Part shown: piece after piece, positions 53,938 to 63,700 of the stretch | How positions within the stretch are numbered: the first letter of the stretch is position 1 | Layout: each line of letters starts with the position of its first letter | Assembly: GCA_902775975.1 (NCBI GenBank) | Contig: CACYOC010000001.1 | Span: 62,001 to 126,000 of the forward strand | Origin: an uncultured Bacteroidales bacterium | Lineage (GTDB): Bacteria; Bacteroidota; Bacteroidia; Bacteroidales; Bacteroidaceae | Length of the DNA stretch: 64,000 nucleotides | Reading direction: 5' to 3' | Position numbers and translations under genes: made by a program | The notes under the pieces: generated by a model | The model's input: the letters and a program-made list of their open reading frames with translations, nothing else | Databases searched by the model: none | What the model was told of the DNA's origin: nothing

Positions 53938-54894
53938 TCAGAGCTTCACGCTGCCAATGTCAACTAAACCATTGACGATAGCATAGATAGTAAGCCCTGC
54001 CGGCGAATGGATTTGCAGTTTTTTGGCAATGTTCCTGCGGTGGGTAATGACAGTATTCACGGAGATGAACAGTTTATCGGCTATTTCCTTATTCTGCAAG
54101 CCCTGCACAACACCTATTACCACATCACGTTCACGGTCTGAGAGCACGTCGCCGTCGTGTCCTCCCTTGAAAACCATCGTAGAAATATTCTTCGAGACGT
54201 TGTCCTGTCGCATTTGTCGCTCTAAGCGACGAATAGCAGGCGTGAAGATATGATCCTCCACCTCAGCGTGCAGACGCAGCCACTCCTCGTTGTTGTAGAT
54301 ATCATAGAGTGTAGCCGCCAACATGTTATTATGATGAGCATCAACAGGCAGATATTTGATAATCATCAGCTTCAGCTCACGCAGTTTCTTATCCGTCTGC
54401 TCATGGTGCTTGGAGAACATCTCCACATTATAATCCAGAATAGGGCTACCGTCAATCAACGACTGTACATAAGGAAAGAGTGTCTTCTCCTCGTACTTCA
54501 TGTGACGGCGAATCTCCTGAGAATATTCATCATAAAACTTCATGATAAGCGTTCCTAACTGGTCGTCAGGGCTGGTGCTCTCCTGCAATTCCCTGCGAAT
54601 AAAAGGCAGTTGGAAATCAAGATAGTAGCTATGGCTGGCCTTCAAATAGTGCAAAAGTGTGGGAACATCCAGTCGCTCGTCGTCCTCGTAGTTCGCCTGA
54701 CCATTGATGGTAAAGTTCACCACTGCCAGAAAAGTATAAGTATCGACACTGTTCATTTGACAAATCTCCGCCACGGTCTTGTCACCAAAACCCAGATTGA
54801 TACCAAACGAACCCAGTGCTTGCAAGACGCTGTAGTTATCCTTGATAAGGGTAATCATCTTGTCCTGCGACTCATACATCTTCAAATTTTTCAT
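53938..54894 (-). CDS. Hemerythrin-domain LuxR-type transcriptional regulator
   Basis: A 318-residue protein. Residues about 1-75 resemble the ScdA/RIC N-terminal part (VLQALGSFGINLGFGDKTVAEICQ). Residues about 80-225 are a hemerythrin-like di-iron domain with histidines in SHSYYLDFQLP, RRHMKYEEKTLFPY, FSKHHEQTD and LHAEVEDHIFTP, the H-HxxxE-H-HxxxxH pattern. Residues about 250-315 are a LuxR HTH (LSDRERDVVIGVVQGLQNKE, VNTVITHRRNIAKKL). A direct sensor of oxygen, nitric oxide or iron-redox state that binds DNA is the natural inference. The ATG at 54894 is used (a GTG precedes it). A -7 box TAACTTTGCA (minus, 54924-54933) lies upstream. The neighbouring convergent gene shares the HTH. Confidence 0.87.
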   Translation of the reverse strand: MKNLKMYESQDKMITLIKDNYSVLQALGSFGINLGFGDKTVAEICQMNSVDTYTFLAVVNFTINGQANYEDDERLDVPTLLHYLKASHSYYLDFQLPFIRRELQESTSPDDQLGTLIMKFYDEYSQEIRRHMKYEEKTLFPYVQSLIDGSPILDYNVEMFSKHHEQTDKKLRELKLMIIKYLPVDAHHNNMLAATLYDIYNNEEWLRLHAEVEDHIFTPAIRRLERQMRQDNVSKNISTMVFKGGHDGDVLSDRERDVVIGVVQGLQNKEIADKLFISVNTVITHRRNIAKKLQIHSPAGLTIYAIVNGLVDIGSVKL

Positions 54895-54923
54895 CACGCG
54901 TACCTTTTATATATAATAGCGGC

Positions 54924-54933
54924 TGCAAAGTTA
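54924..54933 (-). promoter_or_regulatory. -7 box of the hemerythrin-LuxR gene
   Basis: On the minus strand TAACTTTGCA, 29 bases before the ATG. No clear -33 TTTG is at the right distance. Confidence 0.5.
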
Positions 54934-55064
54934 ATCATTTTTGACGAGAAATGCAATATCTGAAAGTTAAATCATCATTTCTGGGTATTACAAGTCCGCT
55001 GAACGGTATGATGACAAAAAGCAGTAAAAAGAGTCTTTAATATATAAAGTAAAGCAATACCATT

Positions 55065-55907
55065 ATGAAGAGAAAGATTATTGTCACCGTAGCCCCCGTT
55101 TGCCACGTGGGCAAGGAAATTCCCACTGAATGTAAGAATCCGCTAACCCCTGAGGAGATTGCGGAAGACACGATAAACTGCTATAAGGCAGGAGCTTGCG
55201 AGGTTCATCTGCACACCCGCGACCTGCAGGGTAATCCTACTTTTGAGTTAGACGTTTTCCGTCAGACCATTGATCTCATTCGCAAGGAGACAGATATGAT
55301 TGTACAGGGCTCTACCGGTGGTCTGTCAACGTTGACACTCGCCGAGCGTTGTGTTTCGCTTGATGTTCCTGAGGTGGAAGTAGCATCACTCAATATGGGT
55401 AGTGTCAATTTTGGTGAAACGGTTTATATCAATACCATGCCCGACCTGCGCTACTGGGCTAAGCGCTTGGACGAGACGAATACCGTTCCCGAAATGGAAC
55501 TGTTCGACTTGAGTCACGTGGAGTGTGCTACTCGCCTGGCTGACGAGGGAGTGCTGCACCGCCCATTACACTATAACTTCTGCGTAGGTCCCGGAAACTC
55601 CAGCAATCTTTCGGCTACCGGACGCAACTTGGCTATGCTCTGCTCACTGATGGAGCCTGGCTGCTCCTGGGGTATCACCCACGACTCCATGAAGGACTTT
55701 TCCATGCTGGCTTGCGCTATCGGCATGGGAGCTTCAGCCGTCCGTGTAGGATTCGAAGACAGCTTTTACTACGCTCCGGGTCAGCGTGCTCACACCAATG
55801 CCGAACTCGTAGAGCGGCTGGTAGCTCTCATCCGTTTGATGGGTTGTGAGCCTGCAACACCAGAGGAAGCCCGAAAGATGCAACACATTCAACCATTTAT
55901 AAAATAG
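55065..55907 (+). CDS. BKACE family protein (beta-keto acid cleavage enzyme, DUF849)
   Basis: A 280-residue TIM-barrel enzyme of the BKACE family, which condenses a beta-keto acid with acetyl-CoA and cleaves it. The zinc-site VHLHTRD (near residue 46) and the catalytic-Arg/Glu neighbourhoods (IVQGSTGGLSTLTLAER, MGASAVRVGFEDS) are visible. Known members act on 3-keto-5-aminohexanoate, dehydrocarnitine and other beta-keto acids; which one applies here cannot be read. The DUF1537 kinase gene starts 5 bases after its stop, so the two are one operon. No -7 consensus was found in the 165 bases upstream. Confidence 0.92.
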   Translation: MKRKIIVTVAPVCHVGKEIPTECKNPLTPEEIAEDTINCYKAGACEVHLHTRDLQGNPTFELDVFRQTIDLIRKETDMIVQGSTGGLSTLTLAERCVSLDVPEVEVASLNMGSVNFGETVYINTMPDLRYWAKRLDETNTVPEMELFDLSHVECATRLADEGVLHRPLHYNFCVGPGNSSNLSATGRNLAMLCSLMEPGCSWGITHDSMKDFSMLACAIGMGASAVRVGFEDSFYYAPGQRAHTNAELVERLVALIRLMGCEPATPEEARKMQHIQPFIK

Positions 55908-55912
55908 AACAA

Positions 55913-57175
55913 ATGAACAAATCATTTGTAAATAGTAAATTGTCAAATTGTAAATTAGTCGTTCTTGACGACGACCCCACAGGCATCCAAACCGTCAGGG
56001 GCTGTCTGCTCGTGACAGGATGGAGCGAAGAACAAATACGCTTGGGCTTTAACGACGAGCAGCCTTTCTTTTACATACTGACGAACACTCGCGCAATGAC
56101 TCGTGAGGACGCCGCACGAGTGACTCGTGAAGCAATGGAGATGGTGGTGAAGGTCAACCGCGACTACGGCTACCGCCTCATCATTGTCAGCCGCAGCGAC
56201 AGTTGTCTGCGTGGACACTTTCCCCTGGAAACCGACGTAATGCGCACCGTCCTTGAGGAAAACGGATTGTCCGTATTCTCCAAGACGCCTTTTTGTCCTG
56301 CCTTCATTGAAGCTGGCCGCCTGACGATTGATGGTACACACTATATGCGAGACGGCGAGCGACTCATTCCCGTCAGCGAGACGGAGTTTGCCCGCGACAA
56401 CGTCTTTGCCTACCACACCTCAGTGCTCAGCGACTATATCGCTGAGAAAGGAGCCAACCCCGACGACTATATCATCGTCAATGCCCAGACGTACCAAGAG
56501 CTGCACCAGTGGTGGAATGCGTTCTCCAGCAGTTCCGAATATGCCCAGCAGCCAGAAGGAACAGTGCTTATCATCCGTTCCTCTTCGTCGCTGCCGAAAG
56601 TGATTGCAGGTCTTCCTGATGAGTCACCCCTACTGGACAAATCAGTGCTTGCCACTGGAGAATCTTGTTCTGAAAATCCACCACTATTCGTAGTTGGTTC
56701 ACATGTAAAAAAGACGACACTGCAACTCGAACAACTATTACAAGCAGAAGGAACCTGCGCCGTTGAAGTGGACGTACAGCGCATTTTGGACGACAGCGAG
56801 CCATTGATGCAGGAGACGTTACTCACCATCCAGCAGATTGTCGATGAACACCTGACGCCCGTAGTCTATACCTCCCGCCAGGAGATTCGCTTGGAGGACG
56901 CAGACTTGCGTCAACAATTAGGACAAAAAGTCAGCGACTTCCTGGTAGCCATTGTGCGCCGCTTGCCCTATCCCCCCTCCTATCTCGTTGGCAAGGGAGG
57001 TATTACCAGTCACGACATTCTGACCAAAGGATTAGGCATCCGCTCTGCCCGTGTCTTAGGCCAGATTATCAAAAGCGTTCCTTGCGTGATGGGGCCCCAG
57101 TTCCCGTACATCATTTTCCCAGGCAACGTTGGCAACGACCAGTCACTATGCGAAGTCTTCGAGAAACTTAGGTAA
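55913..57175 (+). CDS. Four-carbon acid sugar kinase family protein (DUF1537)
   Basis: A 420-residue kinase of the DUF1537 (OtnK/DtnK/DltnK) family that phosphorylates four-carbon acid sugars such as threonate and erythronate. The N-terminal substrate domain has VVLDDDPTGIQTVRG (near residue 16) and SRSDSCLRGHFPLE (near 100); the C-terminal nucleotide domain has FVVGSHVKKTTLQLEQL (near 263) and VGKGGITSHDILTKGLG (near 360). The usual neighbours of such kinases (PdxA2, class II aldolase) are absent; here the partner is BKACE. A 14-bp hairpin follows at 57217-57254. Confidence 0.92.
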   Translation: MNKSFVNSKLSNCKLVVLDDDPTGIQTVRGCLLVTGWSEEQIRLGFNDEQPFFYILTNTRAMTREDAARVTREAMEMVVKVNRDYGYRLIIVSRSDSCLRGHFPLETDVMRTVLEENGLSVFSKTPFCPAFIEAGRLTIDGTHYMRDGERLIPVSETEFARDNVFAYHTSVLSDYIAEKGANPDDYIIVNAQTYQELHQWWNAFSSSSEYAQQPEGTVLIIRSSSSLPKVIAGLPDESPLLDKSVLATGESCSENPPLFVVGSHVKKTTLQLEQLLQAEGTCAVEVDVQRILDDSEPLMQETLLTIQQIVDEHLTPVVYTSRQEIRLEDADLRQQLGQKVSDFLVAIVRRLPYPPSYLVGKGGITSHDILTKGLGIRSARVLGQIIKSVPCVMGPQFPYIIFPGNVGNDQSLCEVFEKLR

Positions 57176-57216
57176 TTTTTCTTTAGGTTCTCCCTTATAA
57201 GCCGTCAATATCAAGC

Positions 57217-57254
57217 ATCATACCATTCCACTTTTTTGGTTGGAATGGTATGAT
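57217..57254 (+). terminator. Long hairpin after the DUF1537 kinase gene
   Basis: ATCATACCATTCCA and TGGAATGGTATGAT form a perfect 14-bp stem around a 10-base loop (57231-57240). No U-run follows immediately, so it is a weak candidate for a canonical terminator, though the stem is strong. Confidence 0.6.
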
Positions 57255-57398
57255 TATTGTTTATAATTTCCGTATTTTTATTCTCTCAGCAAGGATTTTG
57301 ATACCTCAAAAAGTTAAAAACAATAGGTTTTATTGGATTTTTCTGCTCAAAAGTGCAAATTTATGCCGAAAAATGCGTCAAATTATAAAAAAAACATT

Positions 57399-57408
57399 AC
57401 CTTTGCAA
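57399..57408 (+). promoter_or_regulatory. -7 box of the secreted-protein/SusC operon
   Basis: TACCTTTGCA in a very AT-rich region, 40 bases before the ATG at 57449. No convincing -33 TTTG is at the expected place. Confidence 0.5.
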
Positions 57409-57448
57409 CACCATTACATATAAAATAAATTAATTAAACTATACCGAT

Positions 57449-59788
57449 ATGAAAAAAACATTACTCATTACTTCTGCCCTGTTTATAAATCTGGGAGGGG
57501 CCATTCTGAATGCCCAGGAAGATGTCACCTCACAGTACATCACCAATCCGAGCTTCGAAAATAGCGAAGCGGTAGAGATTACAGAATGTAAAGGATATGG
57601 TTCTGTTGTTCATGGTAACGGACATTGTCTGATGATAGAGTCATCTGTTGCACACGGATATGATTATGAGTCAACAGGCTGGAAACTGGAGTCCCAGAAC
57701 ACCAATGCCAACGGCGGTGTCGTCGTATATGGCAACAAAGTTCAGTATTCCAAGTCGGGATTTGAGAGTGTCCCTGATAGTCCCGACGCCACTTCAGGCA
57801 CCAAGGCACTGTGTTTCTGCGGAAACAACAATCTCATTTACAAGCAGCCTACAGAAGTTACCCTTCCGGCAGGTTCCTATAAGATGAAGATTCGTCTCTT
57901 CCCTTATAACGGTGCCTATTCCACACAACAGCCCACGACGAAAGTGAAGGACTTCACAGGTTTTGTTGCCAACAACGGTACAGAATATTTCAATGAGAAC
58001 AGATCGGACAACAAGGAAATTACGCTCAACAGCAACGTCTGGAATGAGGAAACGATTTTCTTTGAGCTGACGGAGCCGACTACCGGTCACTTTCAGGTCA
58101 GTTATGGAATCCAGTATTTCGTTGTCGTTGACGACATTCGCTTAGAAGGTGAAACAGGCATTATCACTTCTGGATTGCAGAAGGTTGTAAATAAAGCAAC
58201 GGCTTTAAATACAGAGTTGAGCAGCAGTGACTTATCAATAGCTATCAGCAATGCAGAAGCAGTCATTGCCAATCCCACCGACCAAGATGCTGTCACCGCA
58301 CAGATTTCTACGCTCTATTCAGCAATGGCAACAGCTCTGAGTGCAGCCACAGGCGTGGTAAACATCACTTCAGCCTATTTGGAGAACTCCTCTTTCGAGG
58401 CAGAAAGAAAGTATCCTTGGGACTGGGGAACCGCCGGATCTGGAATTATCAGTGAAGCCAGCGAGATTTACCAGCCTTACATTGATGGTGTCAACATGGT
58501 GGACTTCTACTCTGGCCCTGGAGGTTCCATTCTTCAGACCATCAGCCATCTGCCTGCCGGTTTCTATGCTATAGATGCAAAAATGAATGGTACTGCATAC
58601 CTTATCTTAGGTAAGGCTATCAGTGAAAGATTGATTTGCACAGGTGGTAAAGACCCTGTCTTCCTTCGTTACCATCCCAACATCTACGAATTGACTGCTC
58701 CAGCCGACATTATCGTAGGAATTTCGGGCTCTGGCAAATATCGTGTTGACGATTTCCGTCTGTTCTACGGCAAAGACGCAGCGTCGTTGGAGGCTCGCCT
58801 GCTGGCAGACGTAAAGGCTGATGCACAGGCTATCCTTAACAATGAGAGTTTTGCTGCCATTACTGGTTCAGAGCGTACCGCCATTGAGACAGCTCTTGAG
58901 GGTAACGATTACAGAAATGTCAATATAGCAATCAACTCGTTCGTAAGCTCCTTGGCAAACTACGAAGCTTTTGCCAAGAAAAAGGGTGAAGCCGTGAATT
59001 ACACTCAGGCGATCTATCCTTACGCCACTGCTTCTCTCTTTGATGACATTCAGACAATTGTCAACACAACCGCCACATCTGCAACCAATGCTACCCAACT
59101 GACCACTCAGTTGAATGGTCTCTACTTCCAAGTCTATGTCTCCAACGCTTACTGCGAGGGTGTCGATTGCACAGACTACACTGCCAACATCAAAGAAGCC
59201 AACATTGCAGCAGCATCACAATCCTGGGCTATGCAGAATATGAGCGTCCTTCAGTTGCCCAGCACCAAAGCCTGGAAGAACCCCAAGACCAGCGAGAACG
59301 ACAACATTGTTTTCGGAACCAGTACTTCTTATAATTATAGCACCGCAGAGAAAAAGGCATTGATTCTGAAGCAAACGCTACAAGGACTGCCCGCAGGAAA
59401 ATACGTGCTTTCCATGACCATGATGGCAAGCACCAACCTGAATGTCTATGTATTCTTTAATGGCCAGCAGATCGGTACGATGGTAGGAAAGGGTACTGCC
59501 AGCGGTGGTAAGTATGGTGTTGCTTGGAACGACTATACCTTCGAGTTCACCAAGACTGGCGACGACGCTCAGCCTCTTCAGATTCAGTGTACTCCCCCGA
59601 ACAACTACACAAAGGAATTCTACATTGACAACTTCCGTCTGTACCTGCTCAACACTGCCACTGGTATTCAGAACGTACAGCACACAGCCACGGATAGTCA
59701 GGCTATCTTCGACCTGCAGGGTCGCCGCAATGCTCAGCCCGGCAAGGGTCTGTACATTGTCAACGGCAAAAAAGTCGTGATTAAGTAA
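57449..59788 (+). CDS. Large secreted protein with DLQGRR-type C-terminal tag
   Basis: A 779-residue protein with signal peptide MKKTLLITSALFINLGGAILNAQ. Two beta-rich segments begin YITNPSFENSE (near residue 29) and YLENSSFEAER (near 305), typical of galactose-binding-like modules, each followed by a 'DDIRL/DDFRLFY' ending. A helical stretch (about 445-540) lies between them, and a third module ends in IDNFRLYL. The last 35 residues (IFDLQGRRNAQPGKGLYIVN then GKKVVIK) are the tag shared with the next gene's product. The role is probably glycan binding at the surface. The next gene lies 45 bases downstream. Confidence 0.78.
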   Translation: MKKTLLITSALFINLGGAILNAQEDVTSQYITNPSFENSEAVEITECKGYGSVVHGNGHCLMIESSVAHGYDYESTGWKLESQNTNANGGVVVYGNKVQYSKSGFESVPDSPDATSGTKALCFCGNNNLIYKQPTEVTLPAGSYKMKIRLFPYNGAYSTQQPTTKVKDFTGFVANNGTEYFNENRSDNKEITLNSNVWNEETIFFELTEPTTGHFQVSYGIQYFVVVDDIRLEGETGIITSGLQKVVNKATALNTELSSSDLSIAISNAEAVIANPTDQDAVTAQISTLYSAMATALSAATGVVNITSAYLENSSFEAERKYPWDWGTAGSGIISEASEIYQPYIDGVNMVDFYSGPGGSILQTISHLPAGFYAIDAKMNGTAYLILGKAISERLICTGGKDPVFLRYHPNIYELTAPADIIVGISGSGKYRVDDFRLFYGKDAASLEARLLADVKADAQAILNNESFAAITGSERTAIETALEGNDYRNVNIAINSFVSSLANYEAFAKKKGEAVNYTQAIYPYATASLFDDIQTIVNTTATSATNATQLTTQLNGLYFQVYVSNAYCEGVDCTDYTANIKEANIAAASQSWAMQNMSVLQLPSTKAWKNPKTSENDNIVFGTSTSYNYSTAEKKALILKQTLQGLPAGKYVLSMTMMASTNLNVYVFFNGQQIGTMVGKGTASGGKYGVAWNDYTFEFTKTGDDAQPLQIQCTPPNNYTKEFYIDNFRLYLLNTATGIQNVQHTATDSQAIFDLQGRRNAQPGKGLYIVNGKKVVIK

Positions 59789-59833
59789 GATTACACCTTA
59801 TTATATATATAGTACAAAGACTAAAAAAAAGAT

Positions 59834-60766
59834 ATGATTATGAAAAAGCACATTTTATCTAAGAGAATTATTGCAGTAGCAGCACTGCTGACTTGCGTTT
59901 CTATGCAGAGTATGGCTGACTCATTCAACAATGTTTGGGTCAAGGCTTTTGCCCTTCCTTCCAATGGAGGTAGTGTATACGTAGATTGGTACTTGGATGA
60001 TGTTAATCCCCAAAGCGTTTCCGAGTTCAAACGTTCTACCAACGCGGCAGCCAGTAGTGCTTTCATTTATACAGAGCCTGCTGCTGGTTTCCTTTTTGCC
60101 GGTGTGGCTCGCGATATGGACTGCAACGGAGCCTACGATGCTGAGAAAGACAGACAGGTTCACATCTGGTACAACTATTTCTTTACGGCTTTTTATGACC
60201 ACACCGACTATATTGGAGGAAGTTCTACCGAGGCCATGGATATAGCAGAGGAAGCTCTGGCCCAGATGACCCAACCTACAGACCAGGTGCTCGCTATCTT
60301 TACAAAGGGTGACGTTGCCAAGCGTGCTATAGACGAAGAAGCATGTGGCTACGTCTTCTCCAGCAAACTTGACAACCAGCCTGGCGATCAGGTAACGTTC
60401 TACGCATACGGTGACGTCGATTCCAGAAACACTCCCAACAAGTATTACAAGTTCCACAGCTGGCGCGACGAGCAAGGTAATACAGTCAGCACCAATCGCG
60501 AGTTGACCGTCACCGTTCAGGGTATGAAGACCTATTACGCTCACTTTGAACCAACCACAAAGGCTGATTATCAAACAACCGAGAAGCTTCCTGATCGTTT
60601 TAGGTGGGACTACGACAACCCCGGATGGGATCCCGCTGGTATAGAGACTGTCAGTGCTGGCAAGAGCGCTGCTGACAAGGCTATCTACGACCTACAGGGT
60701 CGCCGCGTGGCTCAGCCTGGCAAGGGCCTGTTCATCCAGAACGGCAAAATATTCGTGATTAAGTAA
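59834..60766 (+). CDS. Secreted protein with InlB-like repeat and DLQGRR-type C-terminal tag
   Basis: A 310-residue exported protein. ATG codons at 59834 and 59840 are both possible; MKKHILSKRIIAVAALLTCV begins a signal peptide that ends near SMADS. Residues about 205-245 (KYYKFHSWRDEQGNTVS, then TVTVQGMKTYYAHFEP) match an InlB B-repeat/MucBP-like Ig-type fold. The C-terminus IYDLQGRRVAQPGKGLFIQ, NGKIFVIK is nearly the same as in the preceding protein. Between genes: 45 bases upstream, 26 bases before the SusC-like gene, so the three are co-transcribed. The function is unknown. Confidence 0.75.
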   Translation: MIMKKHILSKRIIAVAALLTCVSMQSMADSFNNVWVKAFALPSNGGSVYVDWYLDDVNPQSVSEFKRSTNAAASSAFIYTEPAAGFLFAGVARDMDCNGAYDAEKDRQVHIWYNYFFTAFYDHTDYIGGSSTEAMDIAEEALAQMTQPTDQVLAIFTKGDVAKRAIDEEACGYVFSSKLDNQPGDQVTFYAYGDVDSRNTPNKYYKFHSWRDEQGNTVSTNRELTVTVQGMKTYYAHFEPTTKADYQTTEKLPDRFRWDYDNPGWDPAGIETVSAGKSAADKAIYDLQGRRVAQPGKGLFIQNGKIFVIK

Positions 60767-60792
60767 GCGAAGATAAAACACAATCCATCACT

Positions 60793-63700
60793 ATGCAGAG
60801 AATCAAATGCCTACTGCTACTCCTGACCTTCGCACTGCTGGCTGCAGCCCAGCCGGCAGACCAGAAGGGTTCCATCAGCGGTACCGTTGTCGATGAGAAC
60901 GGCGAGCCGATGATTGGCGCCTCGTTACGACTGCAGAAGAGTAAGCAGGGCACCATCACTGACGCGGAGGGTCGCTTTGCCCTCCCCTCTTCTTCCCGTG
61001 GCGATATGGTCACTATTTCATATCTCGGCTACGAGTCTGTCACTGTTGCTGCCAGCAAGTTGGCGCAGATGAAGACCGTCCAGATGAAACCCGACAAGAG
61101 CCAGCAGATTGAAGAGGTTGTGGTAACGGGAATGCAGAAGGTGGATAAACGACTGTTCACAGGTGCTACGACGAAGCTCAGTGCCGAAAACACCAAGATT
61201 GACGGTCTGGCAGACATCAGCCGGTCCTTGGAGGGACGTGCTGCCGGTGTCTCCGTGCAGAACGTCAGCGGTACTTTCGGTACTGCTCCCAAGATTCGTG
61301 TCCGTGGCGCCACCTCTATCTACGGTAACTCCAAGCCCCTGTGGGTGGTTGATGGTGTTATCATTGAAGACGTCACCGACGTCACTGCCGACGACCTGTC
61401 GAGCGGTGACGCCGAGACGCTTATCTCCTCGGCTGTTGCTGGTCTGAACGCCGACGACATTGAATCATTCGACATTCTGAAGGACGGCTCAGCCACCTCT
61501 ATCTACGGTGCCCGAGCCATGTCGGGTGTCATTGTTATCACCACCAAGAAGGGCAAGGCCGGCAAGACCCGCGTAGGCTATACCGGCGAATACACCCTTC
61601 GCCTGCGTCCTCGCTACAGTCAGTACAACATCATGAACTCTCAGGAGCAGATGGACGTCTATCAGGAAATGCGCGACAAGGGCTGGTTCAACTTCTCCGA
61701 CACCTACCGCGCCTCCAACAGCGGCATCTTCGGCAAGATGTATCAGTTGGCGAACGTCTATAACGACGCCACAGGCACCTTTGCCTTGGCCAACAACGAA
61801 ACGGCTCAGAATGCGTACCTCCGTCAGGCGGAATACCGCAATACCGACTGGTTCAGTGAACTGTTCACCAGCAGCATCCAGCACAACCACTCCGTCAGCG
61901 TGTCGGGTGGTACGGAGAACGTCAGCTTCTACGGTTCTCTCAGTGCTATGTACGACCCTGGGCGCTACCGTCAGAACAAGATACAGCGTTACACTGCCAA
62001 CATGAACACCTCCGTGAAGCTGTCCAAGCAGGTGACGCTGAACCTCATCAGCAGCGGCAGCTACCGCAAGCAGCGCGAGCCTGGCACGCTGAGCCAGTCT
62101 ATCGACCCTGTGGCCGGTGAGGTGAAGCGCGACTTCGACATCAACCCGTTCAGCTTTGCCCTGAACTCGTCGCGCACCATGGACGCTAACGAGTACTACA
62201 CCCGCAACTACACGCCGTTCAACATCAAGAACGAGTTGGACAACAACTACATAGACCTGAACGCCGTCAATCTGAAGTTCCAGGGCGAGCTGAAGTGGAA
62301 GCCGATTCGCGAAGTGGAACTCAGCGCCTTGGCAGCCCTCAGCTACCAGACCTATACCCGTGAGCACCAGATTAAGGATAACTCCAACCAGGCTCAAGCC
62401 TACCGCTCCATGGGCGACGCCGTCGTGCGCCAGAACAACCCGTGGCTCTACCATAACCCCGACGACCCCTACGCACTGCCTATCACGGTGCTGCCCGTCG
62501 GCGGTATCTATCAGAAGACCGACAACAAAATGCTGGGTACCGACTTCCGCTTCACCGCCAGCTGGAACCACGTCTTTGACGACACCCATATCGTCAACCT
62601 CTTCGGCGGTTCCGAGATTGGAGCCGTTGACCGTCAGGCGAACTACTTCAACGGCTGGGGTATGCAGTACGACAAGGGCGAAATGCCGTTCTACGTCTAT
62701 GAGTTCTTCAAGAAGGGCGTCGAGGACAATGTCGATTACTACTCGCTGACACGTACCAAGAGCCGCTCGGCAGCGTTCTTTGCCAACGGTACCTATTCCT
62801 ATATGGGACGCTACACCATTAACGGCACCTACCGCTACGAGGGTACCAACCGCTTAGGTCGCAGCCGTTCTGCCCGTTGGCTACCCACCTGGAACATCTC
62901 CGGAGCGTGGAATGCCCACGAGGAGAAGTTCTTCGAGAGTCTGCGTCCCACCCTGTCGCACCTGTCGCTGAAGGCCAGCTACTCGCTGACTGCCGACCCC
63001 GGACCGCTGTGGGTCAGCAATGCTACCATCGTGATGAAGAACTTCAAGCCCTATCGTCCCTTTACCAACATCAAGGAGACGGGGTTGAAGATTGAAGATA
63101 TTGCCAACGAAGAGCTGACCTACGAGAAGAAGCACGAACTGAACCTCGGTCTGAGCGTCGGTTTCCTCGCCAATCGCATCAATGTGGAGTTCGACTGGTT
63201 CCGTCGTAAGAACTACGACCTTATCGGCCCTATCTACGTGACGGGCGTCGGCGGTGCTATCAGCAAGATGGCTAATGTGGCTGATATGAAGTCTAACGGT
63301 GCCGAGCTGAGCATTACCACTAAGAACATTGTCAAGAAAGACTTCTCGTGGGAGACCAACTTCATCTTTACCCACGTGACCACGAAGGTCACTGACTTGG
63401 AGGCGCGTCCCAACATCATCCAGATGGTGGTAGGCAACGGTTTCACACAGGTGGGCTATCCTCACCGTGCCCTGTTCTCCTACCGCTTCAACGGTCTGGA
63501 CGACCACGGTCTTCCCCGTATCACTGACCAGGACGGCAACGTCGTCACCTCTGGCAGCACCATCAACTTCCAGTCGCAGAATCTCGGCCACCTCGTCTAT
63601 GAGGGTCCCACAGAGCCTACGACCTTCGGTAGCTTGGGCAACGTCTTTAAATACAAGAACTTCCGCCTCAACGTGTTCATCACCTACTCCTACGGCAACG

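Noticed and set aside
61489..62589. 366-codon minus-strand open frame within the SusC gene
   Set aside because: Antisense shadow; the plus-strand frame is continuous from a signal peptide through the TonB plug and barrel.
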